This document shows positions 6,821-16,800 of a DNA stretch of 64,000 bases, in pieces. Numbering within the stretch: position 1 is the first letter of the stretch; each line of letters opens with the position of its first letter. The notes beneath the pieces are model-generated. The model saw only the letters and a program-made list of their open reading frames with translations. It was not told where the DNA came from and did no database searches. Made by a program: the position numbers and the translations under genes. The DNA comes from Janthinobacterium sp. GW458P (GTDB lineage: Bacteria; Pseudomonadota; Gammaproteobacteria; Burkholderiales; Burkholderiaceae_D), in the NCBI RefSeq assembly GCF_002127585.1, contig NZ_NEGZ01000002.1:1-64000 (forward strand), written 5' to 3'.

Positions 6821-8520
6821 ATGGGAATCTCGATCTGGACGGAAGTGTTGCCCAGAAGGCTGTGGGTGACGCGGGCGGTGCCGCCCAGGGCGGCGGCCCG
6901 TTCGGCCAGCGAATCGGGCAGGAAATCGGGTACGTGCGCGGCCGCGCATTCGTTGTCGATGCTGATGTGCAGCGCCCCCTGCGCGCAGGTCAGCTTGACG
7001 GCGCCGTGGCGCGCCGACGTATGCTTGCGGATATTGCTCATGCCCTCGTTGACGATCTGGAATACCTCGGCGGCCAGGCGGTCATTGATATGCAGGTCGC
7101 CTTCGATATGCAGGGTGATGTCGATGCCGAAGAATTCGCGGATCTGCGTGGCCTGGCGGCGCAGCGCGACGAGCAGCTCCGGTTCGCTTTGCACCTGGCC
7201 GTTCTTGAACGTGCGCGCATAGCTGCGCAGGTCGGTGATCACCTGGCCCGACATGAGGATCAGCTTTTCCAGCTCCGGCAGCAGCGGATTGCCGGGCGTG
7301 GCTTCGTTGCGCAGGGCGGCCAGGCCGTGGCGCAGTCCGATGTATGGCTGGACGGCCGTGTCGTGCAGGTCGCGCGCGATCTTTTCCCGTTCGCGCGAGG
7401 CCGCTTGCGACGCCAGGCGGTCGAGCAGATCGATGTTTTCAATGACGGGAAACGCCTGCGCGCCGATATGGCTGAGGAACAGGGCGTCGGTCTTGCTCAT
7501 GCTGGTGGCGGACACGACAAAGATGCGCCCCTTGCCGTTGCGCAAGGGAAGCGGCGCGCTGATGAAGGCGTGTGCCTCGAGCAGTTCGGCCAGGCGGGCG
7601 CCCGCCGCATCGTCATGGCGCAGCCAGCGCCCGTTGTCCGGGTCTTGCATGCGCGCCCCGCCTGACCAGGGCAGCCAGAGTCCGGCGGGCTGGTTGTACA
7701 GTGCAATCTTGTCATGCGGAAAGGTGAGCAAGGGGCTGGCCGCATCGTCGCTGAGGAGGGAACTGGTGTGCATGACGCCCGTTGCCGTTTGCAGCACGCT
7801 GCGCAGCGACCAGCCCCGCGTGCCCTTGTCCTGCATGATCAGCAGGCAGCTGCTGCCGTTGAAGTAGCTGCGCGTTTTCTCCAGCACCGAGGTGATGGTC
7901 TGGTCGACGCCGAAGCGGGGATTGGACAGCTGGCTGACATCGCGCAGCAGGGCCAGGTGGCTGCGCTGCGTGATGGCCGAGCCGCCCCAGTAGGCGATCA
8001 TGTAGCCGAGCGCCAGCAGGAAGGTGGTGCGCAGCAGCAGGCGCGACAGTTCCGCATCCGATTCGCCGAACAGGGCCGTGGCGGCGAACAGGCCGGCCGA
8101 GGCCAGGGTCACGCGGGCGCCTTCCTCGAAGCCCCGCTGGAACGAGGAGGTCAGGATGGCAAAGAAAAAGAACAGGAAGAATAGATTGTTGTGGCTGCTG
8201 CTGGAAAACACGATCAGCGCATACCAGGCCACGTCCAGCCAGTACAGCAGTATATCGTGCGGCAAGCTCACGCCCAGCACCGCCAGCACGTAGAGCAGCA
8301 GGCTGTGCATGGTATAGGCGGAAAAGATCAGCCAGGTGATCTTGCTCAGTTTGCCTGCGCTTTCGGGATCGATGAACAGGGTCAGCAGGGTGGCGCTCGA
8401 CAGCAGCAGGCGCATGCCATTGACCATGGTCGTATCCATGCCGGCGCCGGGCAAACCGGATCTGATGGGCGGGTCGAGGTTCACATGCGCTCCTGGCCCT
8501 GTCCCGCATGGTTTGGCCAT
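6817..8520 (-). CDS. Membrane sensor histidine kinase, NarL-partner type
   Basis: The 567-residue kinase has about six N-terminal membrane segments (roughly 30-195), then a GAF-like cytoplasmic region (about 205-345). The HisKA_3 box REKIARDLHDTAVQPY carries the phosphorylated His at 386. The ATP-binding domain has the N-box VNEGMSNIRKHT. The usual glycine boxes are poor: DNEC stands where DNGxG is expected and no GLxGM is seen. The start at 8520 gives the full length; a later Met (GMDTTM) is possible. It is paired with the LuxR-type regulator by overlap. Confidence 0.88.
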   Translation of the reverse strand: MAKPCGTGPGAHVNLDPPIRSGLPGAGMDTTMVNGMRLLLSSATLLTLFIDPESAGKLSKITWLIFSAYTMHSLLLYVLAVLGVSLPHDILLYWLDVAWYALIVFSSSSHNNLFFLFFFFAILTSSFQRGFEEGARVTLASAGLFAATALFGESDAELSRLLLRTTFLLALGYMIAYWGGSAITQRSHLALLRDVSQLSNPRFGVDQTITSVLEKTRSYFNGSSCLLIMQDKGTRGWSLRSVLQTATGVMHTSSLLSDDAASPLLTFPHDKIALYNQPAGLWLPWSGGARMQDPDNGRWLRHDDAAGARLAELLEAHAFISAPLPLRNGKGRIFVVSATSMSKTDALFLSHIGAQAFPVIENIDLLDRLASQAASREREKIARDLHDTAVQPYIGLRHGLAALRNEATPGNPLLPELEKLILMSGQVITDLRSYARTFKNGQVQSEPELLVALRRQATQIREFFGIDITLHIEGDLHINDRLAAEVFQIVNEGMSNIRKHTSARHGAVKLTCAQGALHISIDNECAAAHVPDFLPDSLAERAAALGGTARVTHSLLGNTSVQIEIPI

Positions 8521-8634
8521 GCGCAGGGATAGATACCACGGATAAATTCTTGTTGTTTTTGCTGCAATCAGCTATGAGTCTACGCACCCGCCGGAAAGAT
8601 GTCTACTGGAATTCTTTGCGGCGCGTTGCATTTT

Positions 8635-9615
8635 CTACAGCGGCTGCACCATCACGCGGTTGCGCCCGGCGCGCTTTGCCAGGTACAGGGCACGGTCGGC
8701 GGCGCCGATCAGGTCGGGCGTTTCCAGCGCTTGATGCGGCTGCTGCGTGGCGATGCCGATGCTGACCGTAATGTGCTTGAGCGCATTGCCCGTTTTGGCA
8801 TGCGGAATGCACAAGTCGGCCGCGCGCTGGCGGATCGCCTCGGCCATCCGCAGCGCCTGCGTGGCCTCCGTGTCGGGCAGGATGGCGGCAAATTCCTCGC
8901 CGCCATAGCGCGCCAGCAGGTCGGTGGGGCGCTGCAGCATGGCCGCCAGCTCGGCCGCCACGCGGATCAGGCAGCCGTCGCCCTGCTGGTGGCCGTAATG
9001 GTCGTTGTAATCCTTGAAATGGTCGATGTCGATCATCAGCAGCGACAGGGGGCTGCCGGTGCGCATGGCGCGCCGCATTTCCTTCTCGATGGCGACGTCG
9101 AAATGGCGCCGGTTGGCGATGCCCGTCAAGCCGTCGGAGAAGGTTTGCGAGCGCAAGACCATGGTTTGTTCGCGTAGCAGCTTTTCGCGGCCCACGGCGA
9201 TGGTGACATCATTGATCTGGATCAGGCAGTGGCGCGGCGAAGCGGGTAAATTGATCGGTGTGACGGCGATCGCCTGCTGCATGCGTTCCTGGCCTTCGGC
9301 TATGCCGGCGGCCGCAGCGTGCGTGTACAGCGCAAACGGCGCCTTGTGCAGGGTTTGCGACAGCAGCGACTGGAAATTGTCGCGCAAGGCCTGGGTGATG
9401 GCGGAATCGATGCGCTTGTGCCGCAGTTCCGGATAAACGCTGAAGAAATCCTGGCCCAGCACCGCTTCGGGCGGCAGGGCCGAGTGGCGCGCCATCCAGC
9501 TGTTCCACAGCACGATGCGGTGCTGCTCGTCGAGCACGATGGCGCCCAGATTGATGGCGCCGATGATGCTTTCGAGCAGGGCGAGTCGATGTAAGGCATC
9601 CGGCATGATCTTCAC
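8635..9615 (-). CDS. PAS-GGEEF diguanylate cyclase
   Basis: This is a 326-residue soluble protein. A PAS-like sensor occupies about 10-140 and the GGDEF domain about 160-326, with the active-site motif GGEEF at 238-242. An inhibitory-site motif RPTD lies five residues before it, so product inhibition by c-di-GMP is likely. It should make cyclic di-GMP from two GTP. Its start overlaps the CheC stop (9612-9615) and it is last in the CheY-CheC-cyclase operon. Confidence 0.93.
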   Translation of the reverse strand: MKIMPDALHRLALLESIIGAINLGAIVLDEQHRIVLWNSWMARHSALPPEAVLGQDFFSVYPELRHKRIDSAITQALRDNFQSLLSQTLHKAPFALYTHAAAAGIAEGQERMQQAIAVTPINLPASPRHCLIQINDVTIAVGREKLLREQTMVLRSQTFSDGLTGIANRRHFDVAIEKEMRRAMRTGSPLSLLMIDIDHFKDYNDHYGHQQGDGCLIRVAAELAAMLQRPTDLLARYGGEEFAAILPDTEATQALRMAEAIRQRAADLCIPHAKTGNALKHITVSIGIATQQPHQALETPDLIGAADRALYLAKRAGRNRVMVQPL

Positions 9616-10238
9616 GCCTGTCCCAGGACCTTGGCCAGATAGTGGCTGACCTGCTGTTTCAGGTCATGCAAGGCGGACAGGTCGAGCACGAAGGCGACAT
9701 AACCATGGATCTGGTGCTTGGCCAGCACGAAGTCGATATGCAGCATCAGCACGACGGCCTCGTCGTCATTGCCGCCGAACGACGAGAGTATCTCCGCGCT
9801 GGTGCCCACGTGGTACAGCGGCAAGGAGCCATGCAGTTCGCTGTCGAACAGGTTGGCCAACGTCCCTACGCAGGAATTGAGGATGATATTGCCGATTTCG
9901 CTCATCGCTTCCTGTTCCATCTCCGTCAGCTCCTGCAGCGGCATGGCGTCGCCCACCATCAGGCGGACGATTTCCAGGCTCTTGTCTTCTGGGAACATCA
10001 GGATGGCTTCGGTGGCGAAGGCACCATCGTAGTGCTGGCTGACGCCGCAGATGCGTTCGCCATCCTTCTTGCTGCCCAGCAGGGCGGCAGCATCGGCACG
10101 GTTCAGGAAGGTGATGGAAGGCACCGACATGGTGACTTCCTCATTGACGATTTCGCTCATCGCGGCGGCGGCGTGGCCCACCCCGATATTGAATATCTCT
10201 ACCAGGGCGTCGTTCTCGAGTTCGGAGAGATTGACCAT
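9612..10238 (-). CDS. cheC: CheC-family CheY-P phosphatase
   Basis: The 208-residue protein has two CheC phosphatase-like motifs, ENDALVEIFNIGVGHAA near the N-terminus and EQEAMSEIGNIILNSCVG in the middle. The E-x3-N pattern of the catalytic helices is kept. CheC/CheX/FliY proteins dephosphorylate receiver domains. It follows a stand-alone receiver gene by 2 nt and overlaps the cyclase gene, so its likely substrate is that receiver. Confidence 0.85.
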   Translation of the reverse strand: MVNLSELENDALVEIFNIGVGHAAAAMSEIVNEEVTMSVPSITFLNRADAAALLGSKKDGERICGVSQHYDGAFATEAILMFPEDKSLEIVRLMVGDAMPLQELTEMEQEAMSEIGNIILNSCVGTLANLFDSELHGSLPLYHVGTSAEILSSFGGNDDEAVVLMLHIDFVLAKHQIHGYVAFVLDLSALHDLKQQVSHYLAKVLGQA

Positions 10239-10240
10239 GC

Positions 10241-10609
10241 TCACAATCCCAGGGAGTCGATCAGCTGATGAATGCGCGTTTCCGTGATCGGCTTTTCCAT
10301 GAAGCCGACACCGAGTTCGCTGGCGCGGTTGCGGATGGCGTTTTGCACATTCGCCGTGACGAGAATAATGTGCGTCTGCGGACACAGCACACGCAGTTGC
10401 TCCGCTGCCGCCACACCGCCCATGCCGGGCATGTTGACATCCAGTAATATCAGGACAGGGCTGACGGTCTTGACTTTTTCCAGGGCTTCTTCACCCGTCG
10501 CCGCCTCAATTACTTGCCAGTCGGCATGTTTGCTGAGGATGAACTGATGCGACATCAAACGTGAAACCCGGCTGTCATCGACAACAAGTACCTGTTTACT
10601 GTGATTCAT
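10241..10609 (-). CDS. Stand-alone CheY-like receiver
   Basis: The 122-residue single receiver domain shows VVDDSRVSR, phosphorylation region LILLDVNMPGMGG, VTAN (Thr switch) and EKPI (Lys). No output domain is attached. The ATG at 10609 was chosen because AGGAA lies 7 nt before it; two further in-frame Met codons lie upstream. First gene of the receiver-CheC-cyclase operon, it may pass its phosphorylation state to the cyclase or to motility. Confidence 0.9.
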   Translation of the reverse strand: MNHSKQVLVVDDSRVSRLMSHQFILSKHADWQVIEAATGEEALEKVKTVSPVLILLDVNMPGMGGVAAAEQLRVLCPQTHIILVTANVQNAIRNRASELGVGFMEKPITETRIHQLIDSLGL

Positions 10610-10691
10610 TTGCGATTCCTGAAACGTCATATCTGTCAATCGTTCCATTTTCGCATATTTTAACGGGCATAGAGAGTAATTGGACGCGGGA

Positions 10692-10705
10692 TTGCCCTAG
10701 GGCAA
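10692..10705. promoter_or_regulatory. 14-bp palindrome between receiver operon and rpiA
   Basis: TTGCCCTAGGGCAA is a perfect palindrome in the 207-nt divergent gap between the receiver gene (minus) and rpiA (plus). Nothing else gene-like is seen in that gap. It may be an operator; the protein is unknown. Confidence 0.3.
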
Positions 10706-10816
10706 GGTATTTGCACTTGCCTGTTGTGGCAAATCGCCTGGTCGGTCATCATGGCCGGCTGGCAGGGCTGACAATCCGTTAAAATAGCGCCATTCCTCAC
10801 TTTAGCCCTCAATGCC

Positions 10817-11494
10817 ATGACCCAAGACGAATTGAAGCAAGCCGTAGCCCGCGCCGCCATTAACTATGTAGTCGATGGTGAAATCATCGGCGTCGGCACC
10901 GGTTCCACCGCCAACTTTTTCATCGATGAGCTGGCCAAGATCAAGGACCGCATCAAGGGGACGGTAGCGTCGTCCGAAGCGACGGCGGCCCGCCTTGCCG
11001 GTCACGGCATTCCCGTCTTCAGCTTGAACGACGTCGCATCGATCGCCGTGTATATTGATGGCGCCGATGAAATCACGGCCAGCGGCGCCATGATCAAGGG
11101 CGGCGGCGCGGCATTGACGCGCGAAAAGATTGTTGCTTCCGTCGCGAAACAGTTCGTCTGCATCGCCGACGGCTCCAAGCTGGTGGACACGCTGGGCGCC
11201 TTCCCGCTGCCGGTGGAAGTGGTGCCGATGGCGCGCGCCGCCGTCTCGCGCCAGCTGGCCGCGCTGGGCGGCACGCCCCGTTTGCGCCTGAAGGCCGGCA
11301 GCACGGAAGCGTTCATTACGGATAACGGCGGCGAGATCATCGACGTCGTGGGCTTGAAAATTGCCGATCCGGTGGCGCTGGAACAGCAGATCAACCAGAT
11401 CGTCGGCGTTATCGCCGTCGGCCTGTTCGCCGTGCGCGGCGCCAACGTTTGCCTGCTGGGCACGCCGGAAGGCGTGCGTACGCTGGCCTACTAA
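10817..11494 (+). CDS. rpiA: Ribose-5-phosphate isomerase A
   Basis: The 225-residue enzyme interconverts ribose-5-phosphate and ribulose-5-phosphate in the pentose phosphate pathway. Family motifs are visible: [12 protein letters not shown] near the start, [34 protein letters not shown] and [10 protein letters not shown] at the end. Length is typical (E. coli RpiA has 219 residues). It is a single gene followed by a GC-rich inverted repeat at 11501-11520. Confidence 0.97.
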   Translation: MTQDELKQAVARAAINYVVDGEIIGVGTGSTANFFIDELAKIKDRIKGTVASSEATAARLAGHGIPVFSLNDVASIAVYIDGADEITASGAMIKGGGAALTREKIVASVAKQFVCIADGSKLVDTLGAFPLPVEVVPMARAAVSRQLAALGGTPRLRLKAGSTEAFITDNGGEIIDVVGLKIADPVALEQQINQIVGVIAVGLFAVRGANVCLLGTPEGVRTLAY

Positions 11495-11500
11495 GACGAT

Positions 11501-11520
11501 CGCCGGCGTTCGCCGGCGTT
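11501..11520. terminator. Inverted repeat between rpiA and the convergent gene
   Basis: CGCCGGCG occurs twice (11501-11508 and 11511-11518). The unit is self-complementary, so a GC-rich hairpin forms, followed by TTTG. It lies between convergent genes and is a plausible but weak terminator. Confidence 0.4.
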
Positions 11521-11530
11521 TGCATCTGAC

Positions 11531-12055
11531 CTACACGGCGGCCCCTTGCGGGCCGCTTGTCATGTGCGCCTGGCGGTACACGGCCACGGTGCGCAGCAAG
11601 CCACCGAGGAAGATGCCGCTGAAGCCACCATAGGCGAGGCAGACGGGCATGATGAAGCCGCTCGCGTGGGCGTAGGCCGGCGCGATGGCCAGGGTCACGG
11701 CGACCGCATATTTCATGCAAAAAATACCCAGCATCAGGATCAACGGCGCCCAGCTGCCGGGGCGCTGCACGCTGCCCCGTTCGGGAATGGCGACGATGGT
11801 GTCTGTCTTGGTCAGCGACCATGCCAGCGCCGCGCCGGCCAGTGCCCCGGCGCTCCAGGCGAATGGCGCCACGCCGGCCAAGCCGAAACTGCCATGCACG
11901 CCGCTCAGGGACAGGGCCAGCATGACCAGGGGAATGATGCACAGCTTGCGCAAGCGCACTTCGCGCGCGCGGCTGGCCAGCACGCCGCGGTACACGAGAA
12001 AGCCCAGGATGGCCCAGACATACAGGGGAGTGTGGCTGAAGATTTGCTGCAACAT
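11531..12055 (-). CDS. Small integral membrane protein of unknown function
   Basis: The 174-residue protein has about five hydrophobic segments (for example LYVWAILGFLVYRGVLA and LCIIPLVMLALSLSG). It resembles uncharacterised membrane proteins common in Burkholderiales (DUF6622-like, from memory). No catalytic motif is seen. It faces rpiA, and its upstream region holds a phased repeat array (12132-12210). Confidence 0.75.
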   Translation of the reverse strand: MLQQIFSHTPLYVWAILGFLVYRGVLASRAREVRLRKLCIIPLVMLALSLSGVHGSFGLAGVAPFAWSAGALAGAALAWSLTKTDTIVAIPERGSVQRPGSWAPLILMLGIFCMKYAVAVTLAIAPAYAHASGFIMPVCLAYGGFSGIFLGGLLRTVAVYRQAHMTSGPQGAAV

Positions 12056-12131
12056 GGTGTCCGCCTTGGAATGAGGTTGTCGATGGACGTACTGTGCCTG
12101 CCAGCGGCGCGAGCGGCGAGCGGGGTGCGAC

Positions 12132-12210
12132 GAAACGGGGAGGCGCTGGCTTGAAACGGGGCGTCGGTGCCGTGAAACGGCGGGGGAGGGCGTGAAACGC
12201 AGGTGAAACT
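12132..12210. repeat. Helically phased GAAACG repeats
   Basis: GAAACG starts at 12132, 12153, 12174 and 12194, and GAAACT at 12205, giving spacings of 21, 21, 20 and 11 bp. Three or four copies are TGAAACG/T. The array is 77 bp upstream of the membrane protein start (minus strand) and downstream of yggX. Spacing by one or two helical turns suggests a protein-binding array. The 195-nt gap holds no convincing gene. Confidence 0.5.
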
Positions 12211-12250
12211 GCCCGCGGCGCGGCGGCCACGGGCGGGAGCAGTGAAAAAC

Positions 12251-12523
12251 TTACTCGGTGGGTGGAACGTAGCCCATGGCCGCATCGGCGCCATCGCCGA
12301 AGAAATGCTTTTCCATCTGCGTGGCCAGGTATTTGCGGGCGCGCGCGTCGGCCAGGTTCAAACGGTTTTCATTGACCAGCATGGTCTGGTGCTTGAGCCA
12401 GGCCGCCCAGGCTTCTTTCGACACCGATTCGTAAATCTTCTTGCCCAGTTCGCCCGGGTACGGCGGGAAATCCAGTCCTTCGGCTTCCTTGTTGAGTTTG
12501 ATGCAGTGGATCGTGCGGGCCAT
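12251..12523 (-). CDS. yggX: YggX-type Fe(II)-trafficking / oxidative damage protection protein
   Basis: The 90-residue protein begins [21 protein letters not shown], with the conserved Cys at position 7, and continues [16 protein letters not shown] and [16 protein letters not shown], all typical of YggX. The family is linked to protection of iron-sulphur clusters from superoxide and to iron handling. The ATG at 12523 is preceded by AGGAG; a longer upstream reading has no such site. Confidence 0.96.
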   Translation of the reverse strand: MARTIHCIKLNKEAEGLDFPPYPGELGKKIYESVSKEAWAAWLKHQTMLVNENRLNLADARARKYLATQMEKHFFGDGADAAMGYVPPTE

Positions 12524-12634
12524 CTGTGCTCCTGAATCAGTGTAGAGATAAAGCGTGATTATAAGGCACTTTGCGCCTGCCCTCGCGGGGCCGTCGCGGC
12601 CCGGCCACGCGCCGTTTGCCGCGCCCTTGCGCTG

Positions 12635-12648
12635 GATCAAATTTGATC
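12635..12648. promoter_or_regulatory. GATC-bounded 14-bp palindrome upstream of kdsA
   Basis: GATCAAATTTGATC is a perfect palindrome in the 219-nt gap between divergent yggX and kdsA, 94 nt before the kdsA start. It may be an operator. It is not a standard FNR site because the half-sites point the other way. Confidence 0.3.
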
Positions 12649-12661
12649 TGTGCCGCCCTAG

Positions 12662-13588
<927 letters not shown>

Positions 13589-13630
13589 CTAGTCACTTGT
13601 TGCTGTTTGCCGCGCGTTCTGTGAGCAAAA

Positions 13631-13660
13631 ACACCACCGGTTCCGGTGGTGTTTTTTTTT
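13631..13660. terminator. Rho-independent terminator after kdsA
   Basis: A 10-bp perfect stem (ACACCACCGG / CCGGTGGTGT) is followed by nine T residues, with A residues before it. It is a strong terminator, possibly working in both directions. Confidence 0.92.
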
Positions 13661-13826
13661 GCCTGCAGCGGCAGCGGACGCTGTTGTTTGGCATGCGTGT
13701 TGTGTTAACGCCCGATGGGGAGAATTTGTCGAAATTGCTTACTTGCAGCATTTTATAATGCCATTAATTGCTTTTGCCGAAAAGTCCTGGCAAGCCCGGT
13801 GTCATCACGTCAGATCGGAACATCAT

Positions 13827-16800
13827 ATGAATCGAATTCATCGCACGGTATGGAACCGCCGCCGCAACGCAGTCATGGTCGTGGCAGAACATGCCGGCAG
13901 CGGGGGCAAGCGCTCCGGCACGACGGGGGCGCTGCTGGCCAGCGTGCTGAGCGGCGTGATGCTGGGCGGCGCGGCGCAGGCGGCGGACCTTGCCGCCACG
14001 GCCTTGCCCAGCGGCGCCGTGGTGACGGCGGGACAGGCGCATGTCGGCCAGCAGGGCGCGGCCATGACCGTGACCCAGGCCAGCGGCAAGGCGGCCATCG
14101 AGTGGAACAGTTTTTCGATCGGCAAGGATGCCAGGGTCAATTTCGTGCAGCCGAATGCCGCTGCCGTGACCTTGAACCGGGTCCGGGGAAATGAAGGCTC
14201 GGTCATCGACGGCGCGCTGAACGCGAATGGCCAGGTGTTCATTTTGAATCCGAATGGCGTGCTGTTCGGCAAGGGCGCCAGAGTCGATACGGCGGGCCTG
14301 GTAGCGAGCACGCTCAATCTCGGCGATGCCGATTTTCTGGCAGGCAAGACCAGTTTCACCGGCAAGGGCGGCGCCGTCCGCAATCTGGGCAGTCTGAACG
14401 CCAGGGATGGCGGCTACATCGCGTTATTGGGCGCGCAAGTGCGCAATGACGGCGTGATCAGCGCCAGGCTGGGGACGGTGGCGTTGGCGGCCGGCAACAA
14501 GGTCAGCCTGACTTTCGACGGCGGCGCGCTGGTGGGCGTGGCCGTCGATGAGGCGGCGCTGGCCGCGCTGGTCGCCAATGGCAACGCCGTGCACGCCGAT
14601 GGCGGCCTGGTGGTGCTGACGGCGAAAGGCGCCGACGGCCTGTTGAATACCGTCGTCAACAACACGGGCGAAGTGCGCGCGCGCACCATCAACGAGCGCG
14701 GCGGGCGGATTTTCCTGCTGGGCGAAGGCGGCGCCGTGGAAGTGGCCGGCAAGCTCGATGCCAGCGCGCCGCAGGGCGGCAATGGCGGCTTCATCGAAAC
14801 GTCGGGGCCGGTGCTGCGCGTGGCTGACGGCACGCGCGTCGACAGCAGCGCCGTTGCGGGCCGCAGCGGCTCCTGGCTGATCGATCCCACCGATTTCACG
14901 ATCGGCAGCGGCAGCGCCGCGCAAGGCGCGAGCGGCATCGGCGTCTATACCCTGCAAGCGGCGCTGGCTGCCGGCAATGTCACGATCCAGACGCAAGCGG
15001 CCGGCAGCGAAGCGGGCGATATCCACGTCAACGCGCCGCTGGCCTGGAACGCCAACCAGCTGACCCTGGAAGCGCATGGCGACATCAATGTCAACGCCGT
15101 CATGAGCGCCACCGGCAGTTCGACCTTGAACCTGAAGACAGGCTACAACTTCAATCCCGGCAGCCCGACGTTTAACACGAGCAAGAATGTGCTGGTGGGT
15201 ATCGATGACGCCGGCGTCTTCAAGGGCCGCATCGATGTCGACCGCGCCGGTACGGGGTTGCTGACGATCAATAACATCGGCTATACCCTGATCAATGCGC
15301 TGGGCAGCGCCGGCAGCACCAGCAGCCTCGATTTGCAGGGCATCAACGGCGGCGCCGGCGGCCACTATGCACTGGCCGGCAATATCGACGCCAGCGCCAC
15401 CAGCGGCTGGAACGGCGGCGCCGGCTTCGCTCCCTTATCCCTCTCCGGCGTGTTCGACGGCCTGGGTCATACCGTCAGCGGCTTGCGCATCACCCAGCCG
15501 TCCGGCACGTATGTTGGCCTGTTTGGCAGCAACAACGGGCGGGTGCGCAACGTGGCGATGTCGAATGCGGTGGTCAGCGCCAATCAGGGCGTGGGGGCGT
15601 TGATCGGATTGAACATGGGCAGCGTCTACAATAGCTATGCCGCGGGCAGCGTGACGGGGCCGGGCGGTTATGTGGGCGGCCTGATCGGTGCGATCTTCGA
15701 TGGCACGCTCACCCGCCTGCATTTCGACGGCACGGTCAATTCGCAGGGCAATAACGTCGGCGGGCTGGCCGGTTACCTGGCGTACCACATCACCCTGGCC
15801 AACAGCTATGCCAACGCCACGGTGACGAATACGGCCGGCATCTGGACTGGCGGCCTGGTCGGGCAAAACGATTACGGCTACATCGTCAACAGCCATGCCG
15901 GCGGCATCGTCAATGGCAAGGGCGACACGGGCGGCCTGGTCGGCAATAACAATAGCGGCAGAGTCACCGGCAGCTACGCCACCGCCACCGTGACCGGCAC
16001 CGCCAATACGGGCGGCCTGGTCGGCAAAAACGATAACGGCAAGGTCAGCGGCAGCTACGCCAGCGGCGCCGTCACCGGCACGAGCACGGTGGGCGGCTTG
16101 ATCGGCCTCAGTAACGCCGCCGGCGGCACCGCCACGCCGGATAATGAAGTCAATACCAGTTATGCGAGCGGTACCGTCAACGCCAGCGGCGACAATGTGG
16201 GCGGCCTGATTGGCTTAAATTATGGCAACAACGTCGTCAATACCTATTCCCGCAGCGCCGTCAGTACCAGCGGCAATTATGTGGGCGGTTTGATCGGCAA
16301 CAACCTGGGCACCGTCGACAAGAGCTACTCGACCGGCCTCGTGAGCAGCCCGGGCGCGGGCGTGGGCGGTTTGATGGGCGTCAGCATCGGCGGCGTCAGC
16401 AACAGTTTCTGGGACACGCAAACCAGCGGGCAGAACAGCAGTGGCGACGGCACGGGCAAGACCACGGCGCAAATGAAAGATAGCAATACATTTATCACCA
16501 GCAACTGGGATTTCACCTTCCACAGCGGGGTATGGGGACGCAAGGCAACGCTCAATGACGGCTATCCCGTCTTGCGCACGTTTGGCTACGTCGACCCGAT
16601 CACCATCACGCTGAATAACCCGGCCCTGTCGAAAACCTATGGCGGGGCCAATCCGGTCCTGGCAGGCGGCTGGACGGTGAGCGGCTGCGACAACAACCTG
16701 GCGTGCGTGAGCGGCGTCGACTGGAGTGCGGCCTTGCTGCCCACGACCTCCGTCGGCACGCTCAATTACGGCGCCAGCCTGTTCACGCCGACCCTGGGCG

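Noticed and set aside
15590-16420. Regular repeats considered as a CRISPR array
   Set aside because: The repeats are imperfect, in frame and encode GLUG-type protein repeats.
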